Position numbers and translations under genes: made by a program. This document shows positions 56,758 to 64,000 of a stretch of DNA of 64,000 bases, piece after piece (the first letter of the stretch is position 1; every line of letters begins with the position of its first letter). Source of the stretch: Methylomonas sp. EFPC3 (GTDB lineage: Bacteria; Pseudomonadota; Gammaproteobacteria; Methylococcales; Methylomonadaceae); NCBI RefSeq assembly GCF_029643245.1, contig NZ_CP116398.1, forward strand, positions 2,418,001 through 2,482,000. Direction: 5' to 3'. The notes under the pieces are model-generated. The model was given only the letters and a program-made list of their open reading frames with translations, did no database searches and had not been told where the DNA came from.

Positions 56758-56937
56758 ATCTATCTCCGGTGTGTTTCTGATTTTCATCAGAATCAATAAA
56801 ACGCATCTTTGCGATGCCCCTTACGGGTATCTTTCACCTTTTGGTTCCAGCTCCCGTCTGCGTAGGATAATTAAGCCTAAGCCCCTACGGTCTTTGACGG
56901 TTGCCGGTGTAGTCCGGCAACCCAAAGTTTTTGAATA
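56758..56937 (-). promoter_or_regulatory. L10 leader (autoregulatory mRNA element for rplJ-rplL)
   Basis: A 180-nt gap between rplA and rplJ carries strong RNA structure on the minus strand. A perfect 9-bp hairpin (56899-56907 with 56914-56922) is followed by the pairing CCTACG/CGTAGG (56884-56889 with 56861-56866). Position and structure match the known L10(L12)4-binding leader of gammaproteobacteria, which represses rplJ translation. Confidence 0.7.
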
Positions 56938-57634
56938 TTAAATCTCGATGCTAGCTTGATCGATCCACAGCCCCGGCCCCATGGTCGAAGACAGTGAGAT
57001 TTTTTTTCAGATAAATACCTTTTGCCGCAGTCGGCTTGGCTTTTTTCAAATCGGCAATCAAAAACTCGAGGTTTTGTTTGAGCGCATTTTCGTCAAACGA
57101 AACCTTACCGATTGAACAATGGATAATGCCAGCCTTATCGGTGCGATATCGGACTTGACCAGACTTTGCGTTTTTTACCGCCGTCACTACGTCCGGGGTA
57201 ACAGTGCCCACTTTCGGGTTTGGCATCAGGCCTCTTGGACCCAATATCTGACCTAACTGACCCACAACGCGCATAGCGTCTGGAGAAGCAATAACGACGT
57301 CGAAATTCATTTCACCACGTTTTACTTGTTCGGCAAGATCGTCCATTCCAACTACGTCAGCGCCGGCTTCGCGTGCAGCATCAGCATTCGGCCCTTGAGT
57401 GAAAACGGCAACCCTTACTGTTTTCCCTGTACCATGAGGCAAAACAGAAGCGCCGCGCACGTTTTGGTCAGATTTGCGCGGATCGACGCCCAAGTTAACA
57501 CTGACATCAATGGATTCATCAAATTTGCTATTAGCAAACTCTTTCAGCACAGCCACCGCTTCGCCAACAGAATATTGTTTGCTACGCACAACCTTTTCTT
57601 TAATTGCTTTAGCTTTTTTCGAAATTTTAGCCAT
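56938..57634 (-). CDS. rplA: 50S ribosomal protein L1, C-terminus frameshifted as sequenced
   Basis: The body of L1 is normal ([55 protein letters not shown]). After GIYLKK the annotated frame reads [16 protein letters not shown] and stops at 56951. Dropping one A from the A8 run (plus-strand T8, 57000-57007) restores [20 protein letters not shown] and a stop at 56938-56940, about 231 aa, which matches the family. The extra base may be a sequencing error, a real change or slippage. L1 forms the mobile stalk near the E site. Its start overlaps the rplK stop by one base. Confidence 0.93.
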
Positions 57635-58065
57635 TACACGCCCTCCACGTTCAAGCCCATGCTACGAGCGCTTCCCGCGATAATTCTGATCGCGGCTTCC
57701 ATATCAGCTGCATTCAAGTCTTCCATCTTGGTTTTCGCTATTTCTTCCAATTGCGCTCTGGTGACAGTGCCAACTTTATTGGAATTTGGCTTGCTGCTTC
57801 CACTTTTAATGCCAACTGCTTTTTTCAGCAATATGGAGGCTGGTGGGGTTTTAGTAACGAAAGTAAAACTTTTATCACTGTAAACAGTGATTACCACAGG
57901 TAAAGGCAAGCCCTTTTCCACATCCTGGGTCCTGGCATTGAACGCCTTACAGAACTCCATAATATTGACGCCACGTTGACCCAACGCTGGACCGACTGGC
58001 GGACTCGGATTAGCCTCACCAGCCTTTACCTGTAATTTGATATAGGAATCAATTTTTTTTGCCAT
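57634..58065 (-). CDS. rplK: 50S ribosomal protein L11
   Basis: 143 residues. [20 protein letters not shown] and [16 protein letters not shown] identify L11, the GTPase-centre protein needed for stringent-response sensing. GGAG precedes the ATG by 8 nt. It is separated from nusG by a terminator hairpin, so an rplK promoter probably lies within 58066-58112, but I could not define it. Confidence 0.98.
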   Translation of the reverse strand: MAKKIDSYIKLQVKAGEANPSPPVGPALGQRGVNIMEFCKAFNARTQDVEKGLPLPVVITVYSDKSFTFVTKTPPASILLKKAVGIKSGSSKPNSNKVGTVTRAQLEEIAKTKMEDLNAADMEAAIRIIAGSARSMGLNVEGV

Positions 58066-58112
58066 CTTATACTCCGAACGGGTTATAGCGCTTTACAAGC
58101 TCCCCAAGAAAC

Positions 58113-58146
58113 AAAAATCCCGGCCACGCGAATGGCAGGGATTTTT
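58113..58146 (-). terminator. Rho-independent terminator after nusG
   Basis: On the minus strand, AAAAATCCC...GGGATTTTT arms (58113-58121 with 58138-58146) extend inward through a GCCA/TGGC pairing with a mismatch. A U-run ends the structure. It lies 17 nt after the nusG stop and would separate secE-nusG from the L11 operon, at least partly. Confidence 0.8.
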
Positions 58147-58163
58147 AATGAAACATCACTGAA

Positions 58164-58697
58164 TTAAATTTTTTCGACTTGGCCGAACTCAAGCTCAACA
58201 GGAGTAGAACGACCAAAAATCAAAACAGAAACCCGTAAACGGCTTTTTTCGTAATTTACTTCTTCGATATTGCCGTTAAAGTCTTTGAATGGACCATCTA
58301 TGATTCTTACTACTTCGCCCACTTCAAATAACACTTTAGGCCGCGGCTTATTGACACCTTCTTCAACCCTGCTCAATATCGCCATCGCTTCCTTCTCTGA
58401 GATAGGCGAGGGCCTATCCGAAGCACCACCGATAAAGCCTAAAACTCTAGGAACATTCCGAACAAGATGCCACGTCTCGTCATTCAATTCCATTTGGACA
58501 AGTACATAACCCGGAAAGAATTTCCGCTCGCTTTTACGCTGCTGCCCCATCCTCATTTCAACAACCTCTTCGGTCGGCACAAGGATCTTACCAAAATATT
58601 CTTGCAAGCCTTCTCGCTTGATTCGCTCTTCCAGAGCTTGCTTTACTTTATTCTCAAAATTGGAATATGCGTGAACGACATACCAGCGAAGCGACAT
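58164..58697 (-). CDS. nusG: Transcription termination/antitermination factor NusG
   Basis: 177 residues. The NGN domain shows [20 protein letters not shown] and [20 protein letters not shown]. The C-terminal KOW motif lies in [19 protein letters not shown]. NusG couples RNA polymerase to Rho or S10. Its ATG overlaps the secE stop by one base. Confidence 0.99.
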   Translation of the reverse strand: MSLRWYVVHAYSNFENKVKQALEERIKREGLQEYFGKILVPTEEVVEMRMGQQRKSERKFFPGYVLVQMELNDETWHLVRNVPRVLGFIGGASDRPSPISEKEAMAILSRVEEGVNKPRPKVLFEVGEVVRIIDGPFKDFNGNIEEVNYEKSRLRVSVLIFGRSTPVELEFGQVEKI

Positions 58698-59077
58698 TAC
58701 TTAACTCCCTGGCCCATCAGTAGCTGGACACCCCAAAACAGAAACATATCAAGCAACCAGAGTATCAAGCCGACCACAAAGACCATCAAGAACACCATTA
58801 GCGTCGTGCGAACGGCTTCGTCTTTTGTTGGCCAAACAATTCGCTTGAATTCTTGTTTTGACTCTAATATAAAACCCCACAAACCACGCCCTTTGGCCGT
58901 AGCAAAGCAAAGACCAGCTGCCGCAACCAGCAAAGCCAACAAAGCCAGGACTCTATAAAGCAGCGGAATGTCGGAGAAATAATAGAACGCAACAACGCTC
59001 GCTACGACAACCAGCAAAGACAATGACAGTTTTACAATATCACCTACAGAGGTGACTTCTTCTGCGTGTGCGTTCAT
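58697..59077 (-). CDS. secE: Protein translocase subunit SecE
   Basis: 126 residues with three membrane helices, as in E. coli (many bacteria have one): about residues 15-33, 40-58 and 90-118. The amphipathic [20 protein letters not shown] segment before the last helix is the conserved SecE signature that clamps SecY. It lies between tRNA-Trp and nusG. Confidence 0.96.
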   Translation of the reverse strand: MNAHAEEVTSVGDIVKLSLSLLVVVASVVAFYYFSDIPLLYRVLALLALLVAAAGLCFATAKGRGLWGFILESKQEFKRIVWPTKDEAVRTTLMVFLMVFVVGLILWLLDMFLFWGVQLLMGQGVK

Positions 59078-59114
59078 TTATCAGACTTGAAATAAATTGA
59101 AATAATTTTCTGAG

Positions 59115-59190
59115 TGGCAGGCCAGGAGGGACTCGAACCCCCAACTTGCGGTTTTGGAGACCGCTGCTCTACCAATTGAACTACTGACCT
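59115..59190 (-). tRNA. tRNA-Trp (CCA)
   Basis: 76 nt including encoded CCA. The acceptor AGGTCAG pairs with CTGGCCT, allowing one G-U. The anticodon arm GCGGT-CTCCAAA-ACCGC gives anticodon CCA. The T-loop TTCGAGT is normal. It sits between tuf2 and secE, a common gammaproteobacterial position. Confidence 0.97.
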
Positions 59191-59224
59191 ATTTCAGAAA
59201 ATGTACTTTCAGCCAAAAACCGAG

Positions 59225-60417
59225 AATTACTCGACAATAGAAGCCACAACACCCGCACCGACGGTACGGCCACCTTCACGAATTGCGAAGCGCAAGCCGT
59301 CTTCCATCGCGATCGGTGAGATCAATTTTACTGTGACCGAGATGTTGTCCCCTGGCATTACCATTTCAACACCTTCCGGCAGCTCAACCGCACCAGTCAC
59401 GTCGGTGGTTCTGAAGTAGAACTGTGGACGGTAACCGTTAAAGAATGGCGTGTGACGACCACCCTCTTCTTTCGACAATACGTAGATTTCGGCTTTGAAA
59501 TGCGAGTGTGGCTTGATGCTGTTTACGTGAGCCAATACTTGACCACGCTCTACGTCGTCGCGCTTGGTGCCACGCAGCAGGATGCCCACGTTGTCGCCAG
59601 CCTGACCTTGATCCAGCAATTTGCGGAACATTTCAACACCGGTACAGGTAGTTTTCACGGTATCTTTGATACCAACGATTTCAACCTCTTCACCGACTTT
59701 GATAATACCGCGCTCGACACGGCCGGTTACTACCGTACCACGACCGGAAATCGAAAATACGTCTTCGATTGGCATCAGGAATTTGCCATCGATTGCGCGT
59801 TGCGGCTCAGGAATATAGCTATCCAGCGCTTCAACCAGTTTAACAACCGACTGAACACCGATTTCGCTTTGCTCGCCTTCCAACGCTTTCAGCGCAGAAC
59901 CAACGATGATTGGGGTATCGTCGCCCGGGAATTCGTACTGGTTTAACAGTTCGCGAATTTCCATTTCAACCAGCTCAATCAGCTCGGCATCATCGACCAT
60001 GTCCGCTTTGTTCAAGAACACAACGATGTATGGAACGCCTACCTGGCGAGACAGCAGGATGTGCTCGCGCGTTTGCGGCATCGGACCGTCAGCCGCGGAG
60101 CAAACCAGAATAGCACCGTCCATTTGCGCCGCACCGGTAATCATATTTTTGACGTAGTCAGCGTGACCCGGACAGTCAACGTGCGCATAGTGACGATTGG
60201 CTGACTCGTACTCTACGTGCGAGGTCGAAATGGTAATACCGCGCGCGCGCTCTTCGGGAGCATTGTCGATTTGATCAAACGCTTTTGCTTCGCCACCTTG
60301 CAGCTCGGCCATAACCTTGGTCAGCGCAGCAGTCAAGGTTGTTTTGCCGTGGTCAACGTGGCCAATCGTTCCTACGTTTACGTGCGGTTTCTTTCTTTCA
60401 AATTTTTCTTTAGCCAT
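59225..60417 (-). repeat. Long direct repeat, copy 2 (tuf2)
   Basis: Partner of 43046-44238, offset by 16,179 bp in the same orientation. The match spans the whole coding sequence and stops sharply at the ATG. Such repeats can recombine and would delete or duplicate the rpoBC-fusA block between them. Confidence 0.93.
59227..60417 (-). CDS. tuf: Elongation factor Tu, copy 2 (tRNA-tuf operon)
   Basis: 396 residues, identical in protein sequence to the copy at 43048-44238. It follows tRNA-Thr by 35 nt and precedes tRNA-Trp, so it is expressed with the tRNA cluster. This is the tufB arrangement of E. coli. AGGTG upstream of the ATG is the likely ribosome-binding site. Confidence 0.99.
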   Translation of the reverse strand: MAKEKFERKKPHVNVGTIGHVDHGKTTLTAALTKVMAELQGGEAKAFDQIDNAPEERARGITISTSHVEYESANRHYAHVDCPGHADYVKNMITGAAQMDGAILVCSAADGPMPQTREHILLSRQVGVPYIVVFLNKADMVDDAELIELVEMEIRELLNQYEFPGDDTPIIVGSALKALEGEQSEIGVQSVVKLVEALDSYIPEPQRAIDGKFLMPIEDVFSISGRGTVVTGRVERGIIKVGEEVEIVGIKDTVKTTCTGVEMFRKLLDQGQAGDNVGILLRGTKRDDVERGQVLAHVNSIKPHSHFKAEIYVLSKEEGGRHTPFFNGYRPQFYFRTTDVTGAVELPEGVEMVMPGDNISVTVKLISPIAMEDGLRFAIREGGRTVGAGVVASIVE

Positions 60418-60452
60418 TTCGAAACACCTACAACAATACGATCAAAATAAAC

Positions 60453-60528
<76 letters not shown>

Positions 60529-60547
60529 AAAAACAACCTACTCAGAA

Positions 60548-60621
60548 TGGAGCGGGTGATGGGAATCGAACCCACGCAATCAGCTTGGAAGGCTGGAGTT
60601 CTACCATTGAACTACACCCGC
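60548..60621 (-). tRNA. tRNA-Gly (TCC)
   Basis: 74 nt including CCA. The acceptor GCGGGTG pairs with CACCCGC. The anticodon loop CTTCCAA gives TCC. The anticodon stem CCAGC/GCTGA has a C-A mismatch at 27-43, where E. coli has U-A. The remaining arms are normal. Confidence 0.95.
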
Positions 60622-60640
60622 AGGATTCCTCAAAATTAGA

Positions 60641-60725
60641 TGGTGGAGGGGGGAGGATTCGAACCTCCGAAGGTAGAACCGGCAGATTTACAGTCTGATC
60701 CCTTTGGCCGCTCGGGAACCCCTCC
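60641..60725 (-). tRNA. tRNA-Tyr (GTA)
   Basis: 85 nt including CCA, with the long variable arm expected of bacterial tRNA-Tyr. The acceptor GGAGGGG pairs with CCCCTCC, and the anticodon loop CTGTAAA gives GTA. It is the first gene of the tRNA-Tyr/Gly/Thr-tuf2 unit. Confidence 0.96.
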
Positions 60726-60740
60726 GTACTTATTCAATCA

Positions 60741-60769
60741 ATTTTCCTCTTTTTTACAAAAGAGGTCAA
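60741..60769 (-). promoter_or_regulatory. Candidate promoter of the tRNA-tuf2 operon
   Basis: On the minus strand, TTGACC (60764-60769) and GAAAAT (60741-60746) have 17-bp spacing, about 16 bp before the mature 5' end of tRNA-Tyr. It overlaps an 8-bp inverted repeat (60746-60753 with 60758-60765). The -10 matches only 4 of 6. Confidence 0.45.
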
Positions 60770-60786
60770 GCTTTTTATACCGATTC

Positions 60787-61344
60787 TTACGCAAGCGAAT
60801 TAATTCGCGCCAAATCACCAGCCACCAACGCCTCAACATCCTTGAGCAACATATCGCACAAAGCCATAAACCTGAGCATCGCGCCATTAGAAAAACCAGA
60901 CAAAACGTAATCAGCCACCCCTCCCTCAGACGGCCGACCTATACCAATCCGCAACCGAAAAAAATCTTTGGTCCCGGTATTGGATATTATATCTCGCAAA
61001 CCGTTATGCCCAGCATGACCACCATTGCGCTTGAGCCTCACCACACCTTCCGCCAACTCAAGCTCATCATGGACAACCAAAAGCTCGCTGCAATCCATCT
61101 TATAGAACCGCATCATAGCACCGACCGATGCACCACTTCTGTTCATAAAGGTCACTGGCTTCAGCAACAACACCCTACCGAGACCAATGCTGCAATCTGC
61201 AACATCCCCCTGAAACTGAGCCGAGCGAGACCAGCGCGCTCCATGCAATTCAGCCAAACGATCCACAAACAAAAACCCGGCATTGTGCCGGGTTTTTTCG
61301 TACTGCTGACCAGGATTACCTAAACCAACAATCAACCTAATCAT
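60787..61344 (-). CDS. pth: Peptidyl-tRNA hydrolase
   Basis: This 185-residue enzyme releases tRNA from dropped-off peptidyl-tRNA. LIVGLGNPGQQYEKTRHNAG carries the catalytic His and the substrate Asn. FMNRSGASVGAMMRFYK, VVHDELELAEGVVRLKRNG and GHAGHNGLRDII are all conserved. It follows rplY by 16 nt, the usual pairing. Confidence 0.98.
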   Translation of the reverse strand: MIRLIVGLGNPGQQYEKTRHNAGFLFVDRLAELHGARWSRSAQFQGDVADCSIGLGRVLLLKPVTFMNRSGASVGAMMRFYKMDCSELLVVHDELELAEGVVRLKRNGGHAGHNGLRDIISNTGTKDFFRLRIGIGRPSEGGVADYVLSGFSNGAMLRFMALCDMLLKDVEALVAGDLARINSLA

Positions 61345-61360
61345 TCAATGACTTTGGTAA

Positions 61361-61957
61361 TTACACAGATTCTTCAGCACCCCTGGTTTTAACAACCTGA
61401 GCCACAGGATGATTATGCTCAGAACCATGAGCCAAAGCAGGCAACTCTACGCCAGCAGGCAACACCAAGTCAGACAAATGAATAGTCTCACCGATATCGA
61501 TAGCCGCCAAATCCACCTCAATAAACTCAGGCAACACAGAAGGCATGCATATAACCTCAACATCAGTCATCGTGTGCGTCACAACCCCACCTTTTTTAAC
61601 GCCAACGCACACAGCCTCGTTAACAAAATGCAACGGAACATGAACCTTCAGCTTGTGAGATTCATCCACACGCATGAAATCCATATGCAAAATCTGAGGC
61701 TTAGCCGGGTGACGCTGGATGTGCTTCAGCACCGCTTTTTCGGCCGCACCATCAACCATCACATCCAGAACATGAGAATACACCGCTTCGTGAGCCAGAT
61801 GCTTAACGACCTCGTTATGATCAAGAACCAGCATCAAAGGAGAAGCAGAACCGCCGTAAATAACCGCAGGAACCTTACCTTGCCGACGCACCGCTTTCGC
61901 CGAAGCACTACCAACACCAACACGAGCCTCTGCAATAAATTCAAACACGTTTGCCAT
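61361..61957 (-). CDS. rplY: 50S ribosomal protein L25, long Ctc form
   Basis: 198 residues. The N-terminal L25 domain binds 5S rRNA (GKVPAVIYGGSASPLML, HIQRHPAKPQILHMDFMRV). The C-terminal beta domain of Ctc-type proteins extends it (VLPEFIEVDLAAIDIGETIH), absent from short E. coli L25. GAGGAG precedes the ATG. Confidence 0.96.
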   Translation of the reverse strand: MANVFEFIAEARVGVGSASAKAVRRQGKVPAVIYGGSASPLMLVLDHNEVVKHLAHEAVYSHVLDVMVDGAAEKAVLKHIQRHPAKPQILHMDFMRVDESHKLKVHVPLHFVNEAVCVGVKKGGVVTHTMTDVEVICMPSVLPEFIEVDLAAIDIGETIHLSDLVLPAGVELPALAHGSEHNHPVAQVVKTRGAEESV

Positions 61958-62003
61958 TATTTCTCCTCACGCTTGCCACACAAGCACTACTTTAATTCTC
62001 AAT

Positions 62004-62957
62004 TTAATCAACATATAACGAACTTACGGATTCTCCAACCGCTATTCGCCTTATGGTTTCAGCCAACATTTCAGCGACACTCAACTGCCTGATTTTGCTG
62101 ACACCCAACAACTCATCGGTTAAGGGAATCGTATCTGTGACGACCAGCTCATCAAGAACCGACTGCTTGACATTTTCAGCCGCAGATCCAGAAAGCACCG
62201 GATGAGTGCAATAAGCCACAACTTTTTTTGCCCCGTGCTTTTTTAATGCCGCAGCGGCGTGACACAGCGTACCAGCAGTATCCACCAGATCATCGACCAT
62301 CACACAAGTCCTACCGTCAACATCACCGATAATGTGCATGATTTCAGACACGTTAGGCCGAGGGCGGCGCTTATCGATAATCGCCAAGTCCGCATCACCC
62401 AAGCGCTTTGCAATTGCTCGAGCCCTCACCACACCACCAACATCCGGTGACACCACAATCAAGTCCGGATATTCTTGCCGCCATATATCGCCAAGCAGAA
62501 TTGGAGAAGCATATACATTGTCGACCGGAATTCCGAAAAAACCCATAATCTGGTCGGAGTGCAAATCTACCGTTAAGGCCCGATCAGCACCAGCATTGCC
62601 TATCATGTCGGCCACTAAACGCGCCGTAATCGGCACTCGCGCAGACCGAGACCTTCTATCCTGCCGCGCATAGCCGTAGTAAGGCATCACTGCAGTAATC
62701 CGGGCCGCAGAGGCGCGCCGAAGAGCATCGATCATCACCAACAACTCCATCAAATTTTCGTTGGTGGGAGAACAGGTTGGCTGAATTACAAAGACATCCC
62801 TTCCCCTAACGTTTTCCTGGATCTCTACAAAAATCTCGCCATCGCTAAAGCGACCGACACTAGCCATGCCAAGGCGCATGTTCAGCTTTTTCACGATACC
62901 TTCAGACAAAGCCTTATTGGCATTGCCAGAGAATACCATTACCGAAGCCTCGCGCAT
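62004..62957 (-). CDS. prs: Ribose-phosphate pyrophosphokinase
   Basis: 317 residues from ATG 62957 ([13 protein letters not shown]), 8 nt after GGGAG. A longer in-frame start at 63068 would run through tRNA-Gln and is rejected. The enzyme makes PRPP from ribose-5-phosphate and [51 protein letters not shown] and the PRPP motif [13 protein letters not shown] are all present. Confidence 0.98.
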   Translation of the reverse strand: MREASVMVFSGNANKALSEGIVKKLNMRLGMASVGRFSDGEIFVEIQENVRGRDVFVIQPTCSPTNENLMELLVMIDALRRASAARITAVMPYYGYARQDRRSRSARVPITARLVADMIGNAGADRALTVDLHSDQIMGFFGIPVDNVYASPILLGDIWRQEYPDLIVVSPDVGGVVRARAIAKRLGDADLAIIDKRRPRPNVSEIMHIIGDVDGRTCVMVDDLVDTAGTLCHAAAALKKHGAKKVVAYCTHPVLSGSAAENVKQSVLDELVVTDTIPLTDELLGVSKIRQLSVAEMLAETIRRIAVGESVSSLYVD

Positions 62958-62992
62958 TAAAGCACTCCCAAGGGATTTAAATTTGGAAATTA

Positions 62993-63067
62993 TGGCTGGG
63001 CTGCTAGGATTCGAACCTAGGTATGCGGGGATCAAAACCCCGTGCCTTACCGCTTGGCGACAGCCCA
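62993..63067 (-). tRNA. tRNA-Gln (TTG)
   Basis: 75 nt including CCA. The acceptor TGGGCTG pairs with CAGCCCA. The anticodon arm CGGGG-TTTTGAT-CCCCG gives TTG. It lies between ispE and prs, a conserved gammaproteobacterial position. Confidence 0.97.
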
Positions 63068-63076
63068 ATATTTGAC

Positions 63077-63964
63077 TTAAAACACTCCCTGTTCCAACTT
63101 AACGTGAAGCGGCGACTTATCCACCTCCTTGGCGAGATAAACCATCCACTCTTCAATCAGCCCGGAATACGCACACTTTGCCGCATCTTCGGAATCAAAT
63201 TCCGCAAAAACACAGGCACCGGTACCGGTTAACTTAGCCTCTCCGAATTCCGACAAAGCATGAATAGCCCTTACAATCGGAGGATACAACTCACTCACAA
63301 CCGAAAGACAATCGTTCCTTGCATCCCCTGCAAGAAAGTCAGTCATTTTGATTGGTTTACTATTTCTTGTCAACCCATTAGCCAAAAAAATTTGTTTGGT
63401 GTTTACGTGGCAATCCGGCTTAATCACAACAACCCACCTGCCCGGAACGTTCACCTCAGTCAACTTTTCTCCAACTCCCTCAGCCCAAGAGGTTCGACCA
63501 AACACAAAAACAGGCACATCGGCGCCCAATCGCAACCCCAGATCCATTAAAGTCTCAAGAGAAAGGTTCAATCCCCAAAGCTTATTTAGTACCAGTAGCG
63601 TCGTGGCAGCATCCGAACTTCCACCCCCCAATCCACCGCCCATTGGAAGATTCTTTTCAATTTCAATCCACACGCCCTCACGGCTGCCAGTATATTCTTT
63701 GAGTAAATTAGCAGCACGAACAGTCAAATCATCGCTCTCAGGCACCCCAGGAATCGGGTTACGGAGCCTGACTTTGCCATCCCCCGCAGGACTAAACCTA
63801 ATCCAATCACACAAGTCGATAATTCGGAACACCGTTTGCAACAAATGATAGCCATCCGGGCGACGGCCGATAATTCTCAACATCAGGTTTAATTTTGCCG
63901 GAGCCGGCCACTTCTCGCCCCATCCCTTCGAATTTAATTGACTTTCAGTCACGACAAATCCCAT
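63077..63964 (-). CDS. ispE: 4-diphosphocytidyl-2-C-methyl-D-erythritol kinase
   Basis: This 295-residue GHMP kinase of the non-mevalonate isoprenoid pathway shows [20 protein letters not shown], the ATP loop [19 protein letters not shown] near residue 105 and ANDC-like ARNDCLSVV. The ATG at 63964 overlaps the lolB tail by 16 nt. A GTG at 63952 is a possible alternative. tRNA-Gln follows after 9 nt. Confidence 0.96.
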   Translation of the reverse strand: MGFVVTESQLNSKGWGEKWPAPAKLNLMLRIIGRRPDGYHLLQTVFRIIDLCDWIRFSPAGDGKVRLRNPIPGVPESDDLTVRAANLLKEYTGSREGVWIEIEKNLPMGGGLGGGSSDAATTLLVLNKLWGLNLSLETLMDLGLRLGADVPVFVFGRTSWAEGVGEKLTEVNVPGRWVVVIKPDCHVNTKQIFLANGLTRNSKPIKMTDFLAGDARNDCLSVVSELYPPIVRAIHALSEFGEAKLTGTGACVFAEFDSEDAAKCAYSGLIEEWMVYLAKEVDKSPLHVKLEQGVF

Positions 63965-64000
63965 TGATCCACTATCAATTTTATTTTTGTACGATCTTTT
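63949..64000 (-). CDS. lolB: Outer-membrane lipoprotein receptor LolB, C-terminal end only
   Basis: Hand translation of the right edge gives an open frame ending [16 protein letters not shown] and a TGA at 63949-63951, overlapping the start of ispE. The pattern of a basic-hydrophobic strand followed by an invariant Trp is how LolB ends, and lolB is the usual gene before ispE. Only 16 residues are visible, so the call rests mainly on position. Confidence 0.65.
   Translation of the reverse strand, partial: KDRTKIKLIVDQWDLS

Noticed and set aside
56758-56796. Upstream in-frame starts for rplJ
   Set aside because: They lie inside the structured L10 leader and give an N-terminus longer than the family; GTG 56757 has the ribosome-binding site.
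58066-58112. rplK promoter with TATAAC as the -10
   Set aside because: A TATAAC is present, but no -35 at workable spacing could be found, so it was not listed.
60746-60765. 8-bp hairpin after pth as a terminator
   Set aside because: There is no U-run on the minus strand after the stem; it overlaps the candidate tRNA-Tyr promoter instead.
62958-63068. 37-residue N-terminal extension of prs
   Set aside because: It would translate through tRNA-Gln; ATG 62957 has GGGAG at correct spacing and gives the normal length.

Overview
The window is a stretch of a gammaproteobacterial chromosome. It contains a complete rpoBC-str-S10-spc-alpha ribosomal and transcription supercluster, the order tRNA-Tyr/Gly/Thr-tuf-tRNA-Trp-secE-nusG, and the lolB-ispE-tRNA-Gln-prs-rplY-pth block. 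Gene order and protein style suggest an environmental gammaproteobacterium, possibly of the Methylococcales. That last step is a guess, because no lineage-specific gene is present.

Region 1 (1-10,385, all on the minus strand) is one tightly packed operon. In transcription order it reads: type I secretion ABC transporter, membrane fusion protein, TolC-like outer-membrane channel (frameshifted as sequenced), Hsp70-like chaperone, then four nonulosonic (legionaminic-type) acid genes (legF, legB, legC and a legG/neuC-like gene cut by the left edge). Divergent from it, across a 329-bp control region, is a 2,646-residue secreted protein (10,715-18,655). It is built almost entirely of strictly phased Thr/Ser-rich octapeptides and ends in RTX-type repeats with a type I secretion C-terminus. 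Downstream on the same strand are two large putative glycosylation enzymes: a double FkbM-methyltransferase/TPR/SPINDLY fusion and a TPR/SPINDLY protein. Together these look like a self-contained system for making, glycosylating and exporting a giant surface protein (S-layer or adhesin). This is the most novel part of the window.

Region 2 (25,686-29,522) is a mixed segment. It has pcm and surE (minus), an SmrB-like ribosome-rescue nuclease (plus), and a translationally coupled pair of a divergent GAPDH homologue and a hypoxanthine/uracil-DNA glycosylase-family protein (plus).

Region 3 (29,552-60,769, minus strand) is the translation/transcription supercluster. In transcription order it reads: tRNA-Tyr, tRNA-Gly, tRNA-Thr, tuf2, tRNA-Trp, secE, nusG, rplK, rplA (frameshifted as sequenced), rplJ, rplL, rpoB, rpoC, rpsL, rpsG, fusA, tuf1, then the S10, spc and alpha operons ending at rplQ with a terminator. 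Several control elements can be read: promoters before the tRNA-Tyr, str and alpha units, an L10 leader, an rplL-rpoB attenuator and a terminator after nusG. The two tuf genes appear identical up to the start codon.

Region 4 (60,787-64,000, minus strand) holds lolB (tail only), ispE, tRNA-Gln, prs, rplY and pth. Both frameshifts (tolC and rplA) are single-base gains in homopolymer A runs, so sequencing error must be considered before either is called a pseudogene.
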